From Variovorax boronicumulans (GTDB lineage: Bacteria; Pseudomonadota; Gammaproteobacteria; Burkholderiales; Burkholderiaceae_C), in contig NZ_JAAAFX010000004.1 in assembly GCF_019352895.1 (NCBI RefSeq), positions 2,295,593 through 2,359,592 on the forward strand: DNA of 64,000 bases, written 5' to 3'. Below, one piece after another: positions 39,448 to 50,515 of the stretch (positions are counted from its first letter, which is position 1; each line of letters opens with the position of its first letter). The translations under genes and the position numbers were made by a program. The notes under the pieces were generated by a model. It had not been told where the DNA came from and ran no database searches. It worked only from the letters and a program-made list of their open reading frames with translations.

Positions 39448-39472
39448 CAACAAATTACAACACTAAAATCAG

Positions 39473-40483
39473 ATGATGCTGGACGACCGCGCCAAGTTGC
39501 TTCTCAAGACGCTTGTCGAGCGCTATATCTCCGACGGGCAACCCGTCGGCTCGCGCACGCTCTCGCATGCCTCGGGGCTGGAGCTGTCGCCTGCGACCAT
39601 CCGCAACGTGATGTCCGACCTGGAGATGCTCGGCCTCATCACAAGCCCCCACACTTCGGCCGGGCGCATTCCCACGGCGCGCGGCTACCGGCTGTTCGTC
39701 GACACCATGCTGACCGCGCAGCGCGAGCAACTGCCCACGCAGAGCCTGGCGCCCGACCAGCCGCAGAAGGTGATCGCCAATGCCGCGCACCTGCTGTCGA
39801 GCCTGTCGCAGTTCGTCGGCGTGGTGCTGGCGCCGCGCCGGACCTCGGTGTTCAAGCAGATCGAGTTCCTGCGCCTGTCCGACAAGCGGCTGCTGGTGAT
39901 CATCGTCTCGCCCGACGGCGACGTGCAGAACCGCGTGATCTTCCCCGACACCGAGTACTCGCAGTCGCAGCTGGTCGAGGCGGCGAACTACATCAACGCG
40001 CACTATGCGGGCCTGACGATCGAGCAGGTCCGGGACCGGCTGCAGTCCGAGGTCGAGAAGCTGCGCGGCGAGATCGCCTCGCTGATGCAGGCCGCCATGC
40101 AGGCCAGCTCCGAGGTCATGACCGAGTCGCAGGACGACGTGGTGGTGTCCGGCGAGCGCAACCTGCTGGCCGTGACCGATTTCTCCAGCGACATGGGCCA
40201 GCTGCGGCGCGCCTTCGACCTGTTCGAGCAGAAGGCGCAGCTGATGCGGCTGCTCGACGTCTCGAGCAAGGCCGAGGGTGTGCGCATCTTCATCGGCGGC
40301 GAGAGCCAGGTCGTGCCCTTCGAGGAACTGTCGGTGGTGAGCGCCAATTACGAGGTCGACGGGCAGGTGGTCGGCACGCTGGGCGTGATCGGCCCGACCC
40401 GCATGCACTACGACCGGATGATCCAGATCGTCGACATCACCTCGCGGCTGGTGAGCAATGCGCTGAGCCACCGCAAACCCTGA
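39473..40483 (+). CDS. hrcA: Heat-shock repressor HrcA
   Basis: Represses groESL/dnaK genes by binding CIRCE elements. 336 residues: an N-terminal winged HTH ([29 protein letters not shown]) and the conserved [17 protein letters not shown]. No CIRCE inverted repeat (TTAGCACTC-like) is present in the 25-base gap, so autoregulation at this site is not supported. Confidence 0.96.
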   Translation: MMLDDRAKLLLKTLVERYISDGQPVGSRTLSHASGLELSPATIRNVMSDLEMLGLITSPHTSAGRIPTARGYRLFVDTMLTAQREQLPTQSLAPDQPQKVIANAAHLLSSLSQFVGVVLAPRRTSVFKQIEFLRLSDKRLLVIIVSPDGDVQNRVIFPDTEYSQSQLVEAANYINAHYAGLTIEQVRDRLQSEVEKLRGEIASLMQAAMQASSEVMTESQDDVVVSGERNLLAVTDFSSDMGQLRRAFDLFEQKAQLMRLLDVSSKAEGVRIFIGGESQVVPFEELSVVSANYEVDGQVVGTLGVIGPTRMHYDRMIQIVDITSRLVSNALSHRKP

Positions 40484-40511
40484 GCCCCGCTCCACTAGAA
40501 TTCGCCCGCGT

Positions 40512-40588
<77 letters not shown>

Positions 40589-40696
40589 CCATGCCGCGCC
40601 GATGCTGGATCTGCTGCTATCACTTGGATAGCGCCGTCCCGCATGTCACGAAGGCACCCGATCGGCCTGACCCACCGCAGGTCGCAGGCTCCGCAC

Positions 40697-41188
40697 CTAG
40701 AGATAGATCTTCTGCAGCAGCCTGATCAGCGTCCCGCGCTCGCGTGCGCTGAGCCTGGCGCTGGCATCGGCCTCGAGCTGCACCACCGCCTGTTCGGCCT
40801 CGCTCACCAGTTTTTCGCCAGCCGGCGTGAGATGGAGCCCCAAGGCGCGCCCGTCGTGCGGGTGTGGACGGCGCTCGATGAGGCCGCGGCTGTCCAGCGT
40901 GGCCACCAGGCTCACCAGATTCGGCGGCAGGATGTCCAGCGCATTGCACAGCTGGCGCGAGGTGGCACCCGGGTTGTGCGCCAGCAGCGAGAGGACCGAG
41001 AAATCGATCTGCTTGAGTCCGTAGGGCGCCATGCGCTCCGCGAAGAAGGTGCTCACGATCAGCCAGGCGCGGCGCGCGTTGTAGCCGACCAGGGTTTCGA
41101 GCACGCGCGCATCGAGTCGGTCGGACTTTCCTTGCGAGGCCACGTTCGGTTCGCCTTTCAAGGGGGCGGATTTGGAGGGAGATGCCAT
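40697..41188 (-). CDS. MarR family transcriptional regulator
   Basis: 163 residues. A winged HTH with LKQIDFSVLSLLAHNPGATSRQLCNALDILPPNLVSLVATLDSRGLIERR and a wing RPHPHDGRALGLHLT. It is the last gene of the ten-gene phenylpropanoid-type operon. MarR proteins such as CouR, FerR and HcaR sense hydroxycinnamoyl-CoA or hydroxycinnamates, so this is the likely local repressor. That role is inferred from context. Confidence 0.88.
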   Translation of the reverse strand: MASPSKSAPLKGEPNVASQGKSDRLDARVLETLVGYNARRAWLIVSTFFAERMAPYGLKQIDFSVLSLLAHNPGATSRQLCNALDILPPNLVSLVATLDSRGLIERRPHPHDGRALGLHLTPAGEKLVSEAEQAVVQLEADASARLSARERGTLIRLLQKIYL

Positions 41189-41233
41189 GGCCCGAGCGTA
41201 ACCTTCCGCGATGGCGGGGACGCCGTTCGACGG

Positions 41234-42979
41234 CTAACGCGCCAGCCCGACGCCCTGCGCCGAATGGGTGAGCGCCACGGTCTCGCAGGCCTTCTTGACG
41301 ATGCCCAGCCGCATTTCGAACTCCGGCAGCACCCAGCGCCGGAAGGCCGCCGCCGAGCGCGCCTTCGCCGCATCCTGCTGCGCCGCCACGTCGATGCGCG
41401 CCCAGGCCCACGCCATCAGCGTGAGCATCGTCACGCGCAGGTAGTCGTCGGCCACCTCGTACGGCAGCACCGGGTTGGCATGCGCGGCCATCGCCACGGT
41501 GGTCCCCAGGTAGCGCAACTGGGCGAGCCGGCGCTGCACGTCGGCATCGGCCTCGCGCGAGGCGTCGAGCGTGTCGCGCAATTCCAGCAGCACGGCCGAC
41601 ATGCCGGCGCCGCCGTCGGGCAGCACCTTGCGCACCAGCAGGTCGATGGCCTGGATCTCGTTGGTACCCTCGTAGATCATGGTCACGCGCGCGTCGCGCA
41701 CGATCTGCTCGATGCCCCACTCGCGCACATAGCCGTGGCCGCCGAACACCTGCAGGCATTCGCTCGCGCCGTGGAATGCCTGCTGCGTGCATGCGGCCTT
41801 CAGCGCCGGCGTGACGAAGGCACACCAGCGCTGCGCGCGCTCGCGCGCCTTCGGATCGACGTCGTGCGCGGCCACGTCGAGCATCAGCGCGCTGCGGTAG
41901 GCGAGGGTGCGCGCGCCGTCGATCCAGGCGCGCTGCGTGTCGAGGATGCGGCGCACGGCAGGGTGCTCGGCGATCAGGTCGGCGCTCTCGCTGCCGCGGC
42001 TGGCGGGCGCGGGGCCGGGGGCGCGCATCTGGCGGCGCTCGGCCGCATAGGCGTCGGCCTTCTGCCAGGCCGCATCGAGCAGGCCGATGCCCTGCAGCGC
42101 CACATGCAGGCGTGCCGAATTCATCATCACGAACATCGCGGCCAGGCCGCGCCCTGGTTCGCCCACCAGCCAGCCGGTGGCGTCGTCGAAGCGCATCGTG
42201 CAGGTGGGACTGCCGTGCAGGCCCATCTTTTCCTCGATGCGTTCGCAGTGCACCACGTTGCGTGTGCCGTCGGGCAGCAGCTTGGGCACCAGGGCCAGCG
42301 ACAGGCCCTTGGGACCGGCCGGGGCATCGGGCAGGCGGCACAGCACCAGGTGCACGATGTTCGGCGTCAGGTCGTGTTCGCCGCCGGAAATGAAGATCTT
42401 GCCGCCGTTCACGCGCAGGCTGCCATCCGCTTGCGGCACGGCAAGCGTGCGCACCTGGCCCAGGTCGCTGCCGGCGTGCGCTTCCGTGAGGCACATGGTC
42501 GCGAGCCATTCGCCGGTCGCGATCTTCGACAGGTAGCGTTGCTTGAGCGCGTCGCTGCCGTGGTGCTTGAGGCAGGCATAGGCGCCGTGCAGCAGGCCCG
42601 GCGCCATCGTGAGGCCGTGGTTGGCGGCTGCCAGCCATTCGTAGAGCACGGCCTCGAGCACCGCGGGCAGGCCCTGGCCGCCGTCTTCCGTGGCGGCGGA
42701 AAGCGCGGGCCAGCCGCCGTCGACGAAGGCCTGGTAGGCCGCGCGAAAACCGGGCGGCGAGAGGACTTCGCCGTCGGCAAAGCGGCAGCCGATCTCGTCT
42801 CCGCCGCGGTTCAGAGGGGCCACCACCGCGCCGACGAAACGGCCGGCCTCGTCGAGCACCTGCGACTGCAGCGCCTCGTCGACCTCGGCGAAGGGCGGGA
42901 GCGCACGCAGGCGTGCCGGTGCGTCGAGCACGGCGTTCAGCAGGAAGCGGATGTCGTCGGGGCGGGGCTGGTAGTCCAT
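41234..42979 (-). CDS. Acyl-CoA dehydrogenase family flavoprotein (long form)
   Basis: 581 residues, longer than ordinary acyl-CoA dehydrogenases (about 380) because of a C-terminal extension seen in DmdC- and FadE-like members. Segments: GWPALSAATEDGGQGLP, the FAD-binding MCLTEAHAGSDLGQV, and GGHGYVREWGIEQIVRDARVTMIYEGTNEIQAIDLLVRK with the catalytic-glutamate region. In this operon it could desaturate arylpropionyl-CoA to cinnamoyl-CoA, feeding saturated side chains into the same pathway. Substrate not provable from sequence. Confidence 0.9.
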   Translation of the reverse strand: MDYQPRPDDIRFLLNAVLDAPARLRALPPFAEVDEALQSQVLDEAGRFVGAVVAPLNRGGDEIGCRFADGEVLSPPGFRAAYQAFVDGGWPALSAATEDGGQGLPAVLEAVLYEWLAAANHGLTMAPGLLHGAYACLKHHGSDALKQRYLSKIATGEWLATMCLTEAHAGSDLGQVRTLAVPQADGSLRVNGGKIFISGGEHDLTPNIVHLVLCRLPDAPAGPKGLSLALVPKLLPDGTRNVVHCERIEEKMGLHGSPTCTMRFDDATGWLVGEPGRGLAAMFVMMNSARLHVALQGIGLLDAAWQKADAYAAERRQMRAPGPAPASRGSESADLIAEHPAVRRILDTQRAWIDGARTLAYRSALMLDVAAHDVDPKARERAQRWCAFVTPALKAACTQQAFHGASECLQVFGGHGYVREWGIEQIVRDARVTMIYEGTNEIQAIDLLVRKVLPDGGAGMSAVLLELRDTLDASREADADVQRRLAQLRYLGTTVAMAAHANPVLPYEVADDYLRVTMLTLMAWAWARIDVAAQQDAAKARSAAAFRRWVLPEFEMRLGIVKKACETVALTHSAQGVGLAR

Positions 42980-43001
42980 TGGAAGCTCGGGGTTCAGGGA
43001 A

Positions 43002-44729
43002 TCAGGGGGGCCTGCAGGCGAAGCTGCTTGCGCGCTCGGTGTCGCCGCCGATGTAGGTGGCGACCTGCGGGTAAGGGCACAGCGGGCGCGTGCGCTGCGC
43101 CGACCAGTTCGAAGGCACTTCGGCATTCGGCACCGGTGTGCCCGCGCCGCGCGCGGAGGCGGTGACCGAGGCGGGCGCCTGCCCCAGCTCGACCCAGTCG
43201 ACCAGCGCGCTCAGCATGTCGAACTGGTCGGTGGCCGGTCCGCCCGCGCAGTGGTTCATGCCGGGGACCGGGAAATAGCGCGCGAACGAGGAGGCATCCC
43301 CGCCGTTGGCTGCCTGCACGCGCTCGTACCAGGCGGCCGTGTCGTCGGACGAGAACACCGGATCGCTGGTGCCGTGGTAGACGATCACGCGGCCGCCCCT
43401 GTTGCGCAGCGCGCTCAGGTTGGCCGCATCGGGTGGCGTCATGAAGGACAGCGCGGATTCGTTGAAGACCCCGTCGGTTGCGGCGATGCGCGGCGCATCG
43501 CGGTCCATGTCGAAGCCCAGCGCAAAGGGCAGGCCCGGCGGCCGCTCGGCCAGCGGCGGCGTGCTGAAGATGAAGGCCACGGCGCCGGCATCGCGTGTCG
43601 GCGGGCTCGCAAACTTCCACTCGCGCCAGTTGGCGCCGCTCACGCCCGCGTCGAAGGGGAAGCTGCTGTAGATCGGCTGGCCTGCGCTGTTGCGCGCGCC
43701 CTTGAACACGTTGGCGAGCGCGGTCTTCTGCGCCGCGCTGAGGCACATGCCGTCGCGCTTTCCATGAGCGCAGGTGGGCACGTCGGCCTGGATGTCGAAG
43801 CGCGTCCGGCAGGCCTGCACGTTCGAGATGATGCCGTCGTCCAGGCCGTCGAGCGCGTCGCAGCGCTGCAGCACCTTGTCGGCCACCAGCTTCATCTCGG
43901 CGGGGGTGAAGGCGCTCTGCAGGTCGGGCTGGCCTTGCGGTGTTCGGGCGCTGGCTACGGCCGCGTACTGCTGCGCGCCGTAGAGCTGCGCCACCGCCGC
44001 CTTCGGCAGGTTGAAGCCGGGGTCGCCCGCGAGGATGCCGTCGTACTGGCCGGCCGAGCGCACGGCGGCCACCATCGCGTGACGCCCGCCGTTGGAGCAG
44101 CCGCCGAAGTAAGAGCGGTCGGGTTCGCGCCCGTAGGCCTTGGCGATGAGGTTCTTCGCCATCGGCGTGAGCTGCGCGACCGCGGTGTAGCCGTAGTCGC
44201 GCCGCGCCTGCGGGTCGAGCCCGAAGCGCGGGCCCATCGCGCCGGCATGGCCCGCGTCGGAGCTGATGACGGCGAAGCCCATCTGCAGCGCGCTGCTGCG
44301 CGGGCCGCCTCCGCCGATGCTGCCGAGCGCCGGCAGCACCACGCCGTCGAGCCCGCCGTTGGCCTGGTAGAAGAAGCGCCCGTTCCACGCCGCGGGCAGC
44401 CGCATCTCGAAGCCGATGGCGTAGCGCTGGCCGTCGACGGGGCTCGTGCGTTCGTTCATGCGGCCCTGCACCAGGCAGTGCGCGGGCGCGGCCATGGCCA
44501 CGCCGCCGACCGTGACGGTGCCAGCCGGCACCTCGGTGACCGACGTGTAGACCGTGCCCGGCAGCGCGGCGCGGGCGGCCAGGTCGGTGCAGGCCTGCAG
44601 CGTGCCGGGGCGCGCGGCGGCCAGCGGCGCATGCGGTGCGAGAACACGGCCGGCGCAGGCCGAGAGCAAGGCGGCAGCGCCGAGTGCACTCGCGCACAGG
44701 CTGAGGGGAAGGGGGCGCTGTCGTGTCAT
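43002..44729 (-). CDS. Tannase/feruloyl esterase family lipoprotein
   Basis: 575 residues. Lipobox LLSAC with Cys25 implies a lipoprotein. The tannase-family nucleophile motif GGCSNGGRHA has Ser212 next to Cys211. The acid lies in the HGTSDPVFS region, and the distal GMNHCAGG supplies His and the partner Cys (the CS-D-HC arrangement). It would release hydroxycinnamic or gallic acid from esters at the cell surface or periplasm. A strong AAGGAG precedes the ATG at 44729. Confidence 0.9.
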   Translation of the reverse strand: MTRQRPLPLSLCASALGAAALLSACAGRVLAPHAPLAAARPGTLQACTDLAARAALPGTVYTSVTEVPAGTVTVGGVAMAAPAHCLVQGRMNERTSPVDGQRYAIGFEMRLPAAWNGRFFYQANGGLDGVVLPALGSIGGGGPRSSALQMGFAVISSDAGHAGAMGPRFGLDPQARRDYGYTAVAQLTPMAKNLIAKAYGREPDRSYFGGCSNGGRHAMVAAVRSAGQYDGILAGDPGFNLPKAAVAQLYGAQQYAAVASARTPQGQPDLQSAFTPAEMKLVADKVLQRCDALDGLDDGIISNVQACRTRFDIQADVPTCAHGKRDGMCLSAAQKTALANVFKGARNSAGQPIYSSFPFDAGVSGANWREWKFASPPTRDAGAVAFIFSTPPLAERPPGLPFALGFDMDRDAPRIAATDGVFNESALSFMTPPDAANLSALRNRGGRVIVYHGTSDPVFSSDDTAAWYERVQAANGGDASSFARYFPVPGMNHCAGGPATDQFDMLSALVDWVELGQAPASVTASARGAGTPVPNAEVPSNWSAQRTRPLCPYPQVATYIGGDTERASSFACRPP

Positions 44730-44776
44730 GTCGTCTCCTTGCCGCGGCGGGCGCGGCGTGGTTTGTCCTCGTGGCT

Positions 44777-45511
44777 TCAGGTGGCCTTGCGCGCCGCACC
44801 CAGGTAGGTATCGATCACGCGCGAATCCACGGCCAGCTGCTTCGCTTGGCCTTCGAGGCTCACGCTGCCCATCTCGAGCACGTAGCCGTGATCGGCCACC
44901 TCGAGCGCGGCGCGTGCGTTCTGCTCCACCAGCAGGATGGTCACGCCGGTGGCGCGCAGCGCATCGACCGTGCGGAAGATCTCCTGCACCACCAGCGGCG
45001 CCAGGCCCAGGCTGGGCTCGTCGAGCATCAGCAGCGTGGGACGCGACATCAGCGCCCGGCCCACCGCCAGCATCTGCCGTTCGCCGCCCGAGAGCGTGCC
45101 GGCCAGTTGCACGCGGCGTTCCTTCAATCGCGGGAACAGCGTGTAGACCTCGTCGATACGGTCGCGCCATTGGCGGTTCTTCAGTCGCACCTGGCGGAAC
45201 GCGCCGAGCACCAGGTTGTCTTCGACCGGCATGGTGCCGAACAGCTCGCGCTTCTCGGGCACCAGCGCGATGCCGAGCATCACGCGTTCCTCGAGCGACA
45301 GGGCGGAGATGTCCTGGCCCTTGAACTCGATCCGGCCCTTCGCGGGCAGCACGCCCATCAAGGCGTTGAGCAAGGTCGACTTGCCTGCGCCGTTGGGGCC
45401 GATCACGGTCACGACACGGCCTTCGCCGGCCTGCAGGTCGATGCCGTGCAGCACCTCGGCGCGGCCGTAGCCGGCGTGCAGATTCCTGATCTGGAGCAGG
45501 GGGGTGTTCAT
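44777..45511 (-). CDS. livF: Branched-chain-type ABC transporter ATP-binding protein LivF
   Basis: 244 residues. Walker A GPNGAGKST, signature LSGGERQMLAVGRALM, Walker B LLMLDEPSLGL, and a C-terminal VADHGYVLEMG typical of LivF. It starts one base past the end of the livMG fusion. In this operon the HAAT-type importer probably carries an aromatic acid rather than leucine. Confidence 0.92.
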   Translation of the reverse strand: MNTPLLQIRNLHAGYGRAEVLHGIDLQAGEGRVVTVIGPNGAGKSTLLNALMGVLPAKGRIEFKGQDISALSLEERVMLGIALVPEKRELFGTMPVEDNLVLGAFRQVRLKNRQWRDRIDEVYTLFPRLKERRVQLAGTLSGGERQMLAVGRALMSRPTLLMLDEPSLGLAPLVVQEIFRTVDALRATGVTILLVEQNARAALEVADHGYVLEMGSVSLEGQAKQLAVDSRVIDTYLGAARKAT

Positions 45512-45512
45512 G

Positions 45513-47333
<1,821 letters not shown>

Positions 47334-47334
47334 C

Positions 47335-48375
47335 TCAGTGCTCCTCTTCCGAATGCCCGCTCTTGAGCGAGCGCCACAGCAGCACCGGGAGGATGATGGT
47401 GAACACGATCACCTCCTTGAACGAGCTGGCCCAGAAGGAGCCGAAGGCCTCGATGGCGCCCACGGCCAGCGCGCCGATCAGCGCGCCCGGGTAGCTCGCG
47501 AGGCCCGCGATCACGGCCGCCACGAAGCCCTTCAGGCCGATGAGAAAACCCGAGTCGTAGAACACGGTGGTGGTCGGCCCGATGAGCAGGCCCGACAGCG
47601 CGCCGATCAGTGCCGCCATCGCGAAGGTGAGCTGGCCCGCGGCCTGCGTCGAGATGCCCATGAGCCGCGCGCCCAGCCGGTTCACGGCCGTCGCACGCAG
47701 CGCCTTGCCGTAGAGGCTGCGCTCGAAGAACAGCCATAGCATCACGATGAGTGCGGCCGACGCGGTGAAGATGATGAGCGCCTGTCCGCTGACGTTGAGG
47801 GGGCCGACGGCGAAGCGGTTGTCCCAGAACGGCGGGTTGCGAAAGCCTTCGGCGCCGAAGAACAGCAGGCCCAGCCCCGTCATCGCGAAGTGCACGCCGA
47901 CCGAAACGATCAGCAGCACCAGCGAACTCGCGCCGGCCAGCGATTGATAGGCCACGCGATACACCAGCGGCCCGAACGCCGTCACGATGCATACCGTGAG
48001 CAGTGCCTGCACCACCAGCGGCAGGTTGCGCGGCCCGGCCCAGGCCGACACGGCACAGATCACGGCCGGGATCGCGAAGGTGCGCAGTGCCGCCATGAAC
48101 GCGGGTGTCGCGCGGCCGCGATGGCGCCACACCGTGACGAGGTCCATCAGCGCGGCCACGCCGGCCAGGATGAGCAGCAGCCACACCGTGCCCGGCGTCT
48201 TGCCGGTCTGGAAGATCGCCAGCGTGAGCGCACCGTAGGCCACGAACTCGCCCTGCGGAATGAAGATGACGCGGGTCACCGTGAACACGAGCACGATGCC
48301 CATGCCCAGCAGCGCGTAGATCGCGCCGTTGGTGAGTCCGTCCAGCATCAGAATGCTGGCGATTGAGAAGTCCAT
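47335..48375 (-). CDS. livH: Branched-chain-type ABC transporter permease LivH
   Basis: 346 residues, about 50 longer than usual LivH. It begins with the typical [37 protein letters not shown], and the EAA-like [17 protein letters not shown] is conserved. The extra length falls after the second transmembrane region ([33 protein letters not shown]). Its stop is adjacent to the start of the fused livM-livG gene. Confidence 0.9.
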   Translation of the reverse strand: MDFSIASILMLDGLTNGAIYALLGMGIVLVFTVTRVIFIPQGEFVAYGALTLAIFQTGKTPGTVWLLLILAGVAALMDLVTVWRHRGRATPAFMAALRTFAIPAVICAVSAWAGPRNLPLVVQALLTVCIVTAFGPLVYRVAYQSLAGASSLVLLIVSVGVHFAMTGLGLLFFGAEGFRNPPFWDNRFAVGPLNVSGQALIIFTASAALIVMLWLFFERSLYGKALRATAVNRLGARLMGISTQAAGQLTFAMAALIGALSGLLIGPTTTVFYDSGFLIGLKGFVAAVIAGLASYPGALIGALAVGAIEAFGSFWASSFKEVIVFTIILPVLLWRSLKSGHSEEEH

Positions 48376-48416
48376 GGCGGCGCCGGTGAGGTGGAGGAAA
48401 TACGGGAACGGATACC

Positions 48417-48540
48417 GGACGCTGAAGGCGCCGAGATTGCGCAGAGGACGCAGAAGGGAAAACCAAACTTTCTACGGCCGTTCTTTTGGCGTCTTCTGCG
48501 AAACCTTTGCGTCCTCGGCGTCCGGAGGTCCGCCTTCAGG
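48417..48540. repeat. Long imperfect inverted repeat in the transporter operon (MITE/ERIC-like)
   Basis: Arms of about 42-48 bases at 48417-48458 and 48493-48540 are similar in inverted orientation. Both contain CTTCTGCG, TGCG, CTCGGCG and CCTTCAG in the same order when read outward from a spacer of about 34 bases. The element fills most of the gap between the binding-protein stop (48544) and the livH start (48375). It resembles dispersed intergenic elements of Variovorax-like genomes; this is from memory and was not counted. It would fold into a large hairpin in the operon mRNA. Confidence 0.6.
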
Positions 48541-48543
48541 TTG

Positions 48544-49680
48544 TTACTGCTCGACCTTGAACTCGCCGTTCACGACCTTCAGCATCACGCCGGTCTCGTT
48601 GGTGTAGCCCCAATGGTCTTCGGGCGTCCAGTTCAGCACGCCGTGCGCGAGCACCGTGCGACCCATGTTTTCGAGCGCGTCGCGCAGTGCGGCGCGGAAT
48701 TCGGGCGTGCCGGGCTTGCCCTTCTTCAGTGCCACGGGCACGGCCTTCTCGAGCACCGTGAGCGCGTCCGAGCCGTGGCCGGCGAACTGGTTGCGCGAGC
48801 CCGGGCCGTAAGCCTTCTCGTAGTTCTGCACGAAGGCGATGGCCATCTTCTTCGACGGGTGGCTGTCGGGCAGCTGCTCGGCGATGACGGCCGGGCCCGA
48901 CACCACGAAGGTGCCGTCGGCGTCCTTGCCGGCGGTGCGCATCAGGTCGCGCGTGGCGGCGGCGTGCGTCTGGTAGACCTTGCCCCTGTAGCCGCGCTCC
49001 ATGATCGCCTTCTGCGGCATGCCCGCGCCGCTACCCGAGGCCACGATGAGGATCGCGTCGGGGTTGGCCGCAGTGAGCTTGAGCGCCTGTGCGGTCACGC
49101 TGGTGTCGGCGCGCGCGAAGCGCTCGGTGCCCACGACCTTGATGCCGTTCTTGGCGGCTTCGGCCGTGAAGTCCTTGAGCCACAGTTCGCCATAGGCGTC
49201 GGTGTAGCCCAGGAAACCCACCGTCTTGATGTTCTGCTTCTTCATGTGCGCGACCATGGCGAAGGCCATCACGCCGTTGGATTGCGGCAGGCGGAAGAAC
49301 CACTTGTCCTTGCCCGGCGGCAGGCCGGCGGGCGCCGTCGAGATCTGCGGCGTGCCCGACTCGGCCGTCACGTCGGCCATCGGAATGGCGACCGGCGTGG
49401 CGGTCGAGCCCACGATCACGTCGGCCTTGTCTTCGGTGATCAGGCGCTGCGTGGCCTTGACGCCGGCCGTGGGGTCGCTGGCGTCGTCCAGCACGATGAC
49501 CTTGAGGTTCTCGCCCGCGATGGTCTTGGGCCAGATCGCGATCGCGTTTTTCACCGGAATGCCCAGGCCCGACGCCGGGCCGGTGAGTGGCTGCACCACG
49601 CCGATGGTGATGTCGGCATGGGCCATGCCCATGGCCATGAGCGCCAGCACGGCGGCGAGGGTGGTCTTCTTGAAGGTCAT
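48544..49680 (-). CDS. Branched-chain-type ABC transporter substrate-binding protein
   Basis: 378 residues. The signal peptide ends MAMGMAHA. The Peripla_BP_6 domain starts with ITIGVVQPLTGPASGLGIPVKNAI, and GSTATPVAIPMADVTAESGTPQIS is in the ligand-binding lobe. Proteins of this class bind aromatic acids as well as amino acids (for example the CouP/HmgD type). The operon context favours an aromatic ligand. Confidence 0.9.
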   Translation of the reverse strand: MTFKKTTLAAVLALMAMGMAHADITIGVVQPLTGPASGLGIPVKNAIAIWPKTIAGENLKVIVLDDASDPTAGVKATQRLITEDKADVIVGSTATPVAIPMADVTAESGTPQISTAPAGLPPGKDKWFFRLPQSNGVMAFAMVAHMKKQNIKTVGFLGYTDAYGELWLKDFTAEAAKNGIKVVGTERFARADTSVTAQALKLTAANPDAILIVASGSGAGMPQKAIMERGYRGKVYQTHAAATRDLMRTAGKDADGTFVVSGPAVIAEQLPDSHPSKKMAIAFVQNYEKAYGPGSRNQFAGHGSDALTVLEKAVPVALKKGKPGTPEFRAALRDALENMGRTVLAHGVLNWTPEDHWGYTNETGVMLKVVNGEFKVEQ

Positions 49681-49728
49681 CGGTGTCTCCTGATGTGTTG
49701 GAAGTGAAGCGAACGGACGAACGAAAGC

Positions 49729-50493
49729 TCAGCGCGGCGCCATGCGCAGCGCACCGTCGAGGCGGATCACCTCGCCGTTGAGGTGGCCGTTGGTGACGAT
49801 GTGGCAGGCCAGCTCGGCAAACTCCGAAGGCTTGCCCAGGCGCGGCGGGAAGGGGATGGATGCGGCCAGCGACTGCTGCACCGGATCGGGCAGCTCCAGC
49901 AGCAGCGGCGTGGCGAACAGGCCCGGCGCCACGGTGCACACGCGGATGGCGTGCTGCGCGAGGTCGCGCGCCATCGGCAAGGTCATGCCGACCAGGCCGC
50001 CCTTCGAGGCGCTGTAGGCCTGCTGGCCCACCTGGCCGTCGAAAGCGGCCACGGATGCGGTGAAGAGCATCACGCCCTTTTCACCGTTGTCGAGTGCTTG
50101 CAGCTTGGCGCAGCGGGCGGCGAAAAGGCGCGCCATGTTGTAGCCGCCGATCAGGTTGATGTGGACCACGCGCACGAAGTCTTCCAGCGGCGCGGGGTTG
50201 CCGTCCTTGCCGACGATGCGCTTGGCGCTGCCGATGCCGGCGACGTTCATGAGGATGCGCGCGGGGCCGTGCGCGGCCTCGGCCTGGTCGAGTGCGGCGT
50301 TCACGCTGTCGGTGTCGGTGATGTCGCAGACGCACGCGACGCCGCCGATCTCGGCGGCCACTTTCTCGGCCAGCGCGGCATTGCGGTCCAGCACCGCGAC
50401 CTTGGCGCCCAGGCGCGCGAGTTCGCGCGCGGTGGCTTCGCCGAGGCCCGATGCGCCGCCGGTGACGAGGGCGGCTTGTCCTTCGATCTTCAT
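49729..50493 (-). CDS. SDR dehydrogenase, 3-hydroxyacyl-CoA dehydrogenase type II-like
   Basis: 254 residues. Cofactor motif TGGASGLGEAT, NVAG, and catalytic YSASK with an upstream Ser. The segments ARILMNVAGIGSAKRIVGKDG and SIPFPPRLGKPSEFAELACHI resemble human HSD17B10-type 3-hydroxyacyl-CoA dehydrogenases. In the operon it would oxidise the 3-hydroxyacyl-CoA made by the hydratase, in the position occupied by CouN in Rhodococcus. Confidence 0.88.
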   Translation of the reverse strand: MKIEGQAALVTGGASGLGEATARELARLGAKVAVLDRNAALAEKVAAEIGGVACVCDITDTDSVNAALDQAEAAHGPARILMNVAGIGSAKRIVGKDGNPAPLEDFVRVVHINLIGGYNMARLFAARCAKLQALDNGEKGVMLFTASVAAFDGQVGQQAYSASKGGLVGMTLPMARDLAQHAIRVCTVAPGLFATPLLLELPDPVQQSLAASIPFPPRLGKPSEFAELACHIVTNGHLNGEVIRLDGALRMAPR

Positions 50494-50515
50494 GGTGTGT
50501 GGTCTCCTGGAAAGG

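Noticed and set aside
39448..39472. CIRCE element at hrcA
   Set aside because: No TTAGCACTC-N9-GAGTGCTAA-like inverted repeat is present in the gap.
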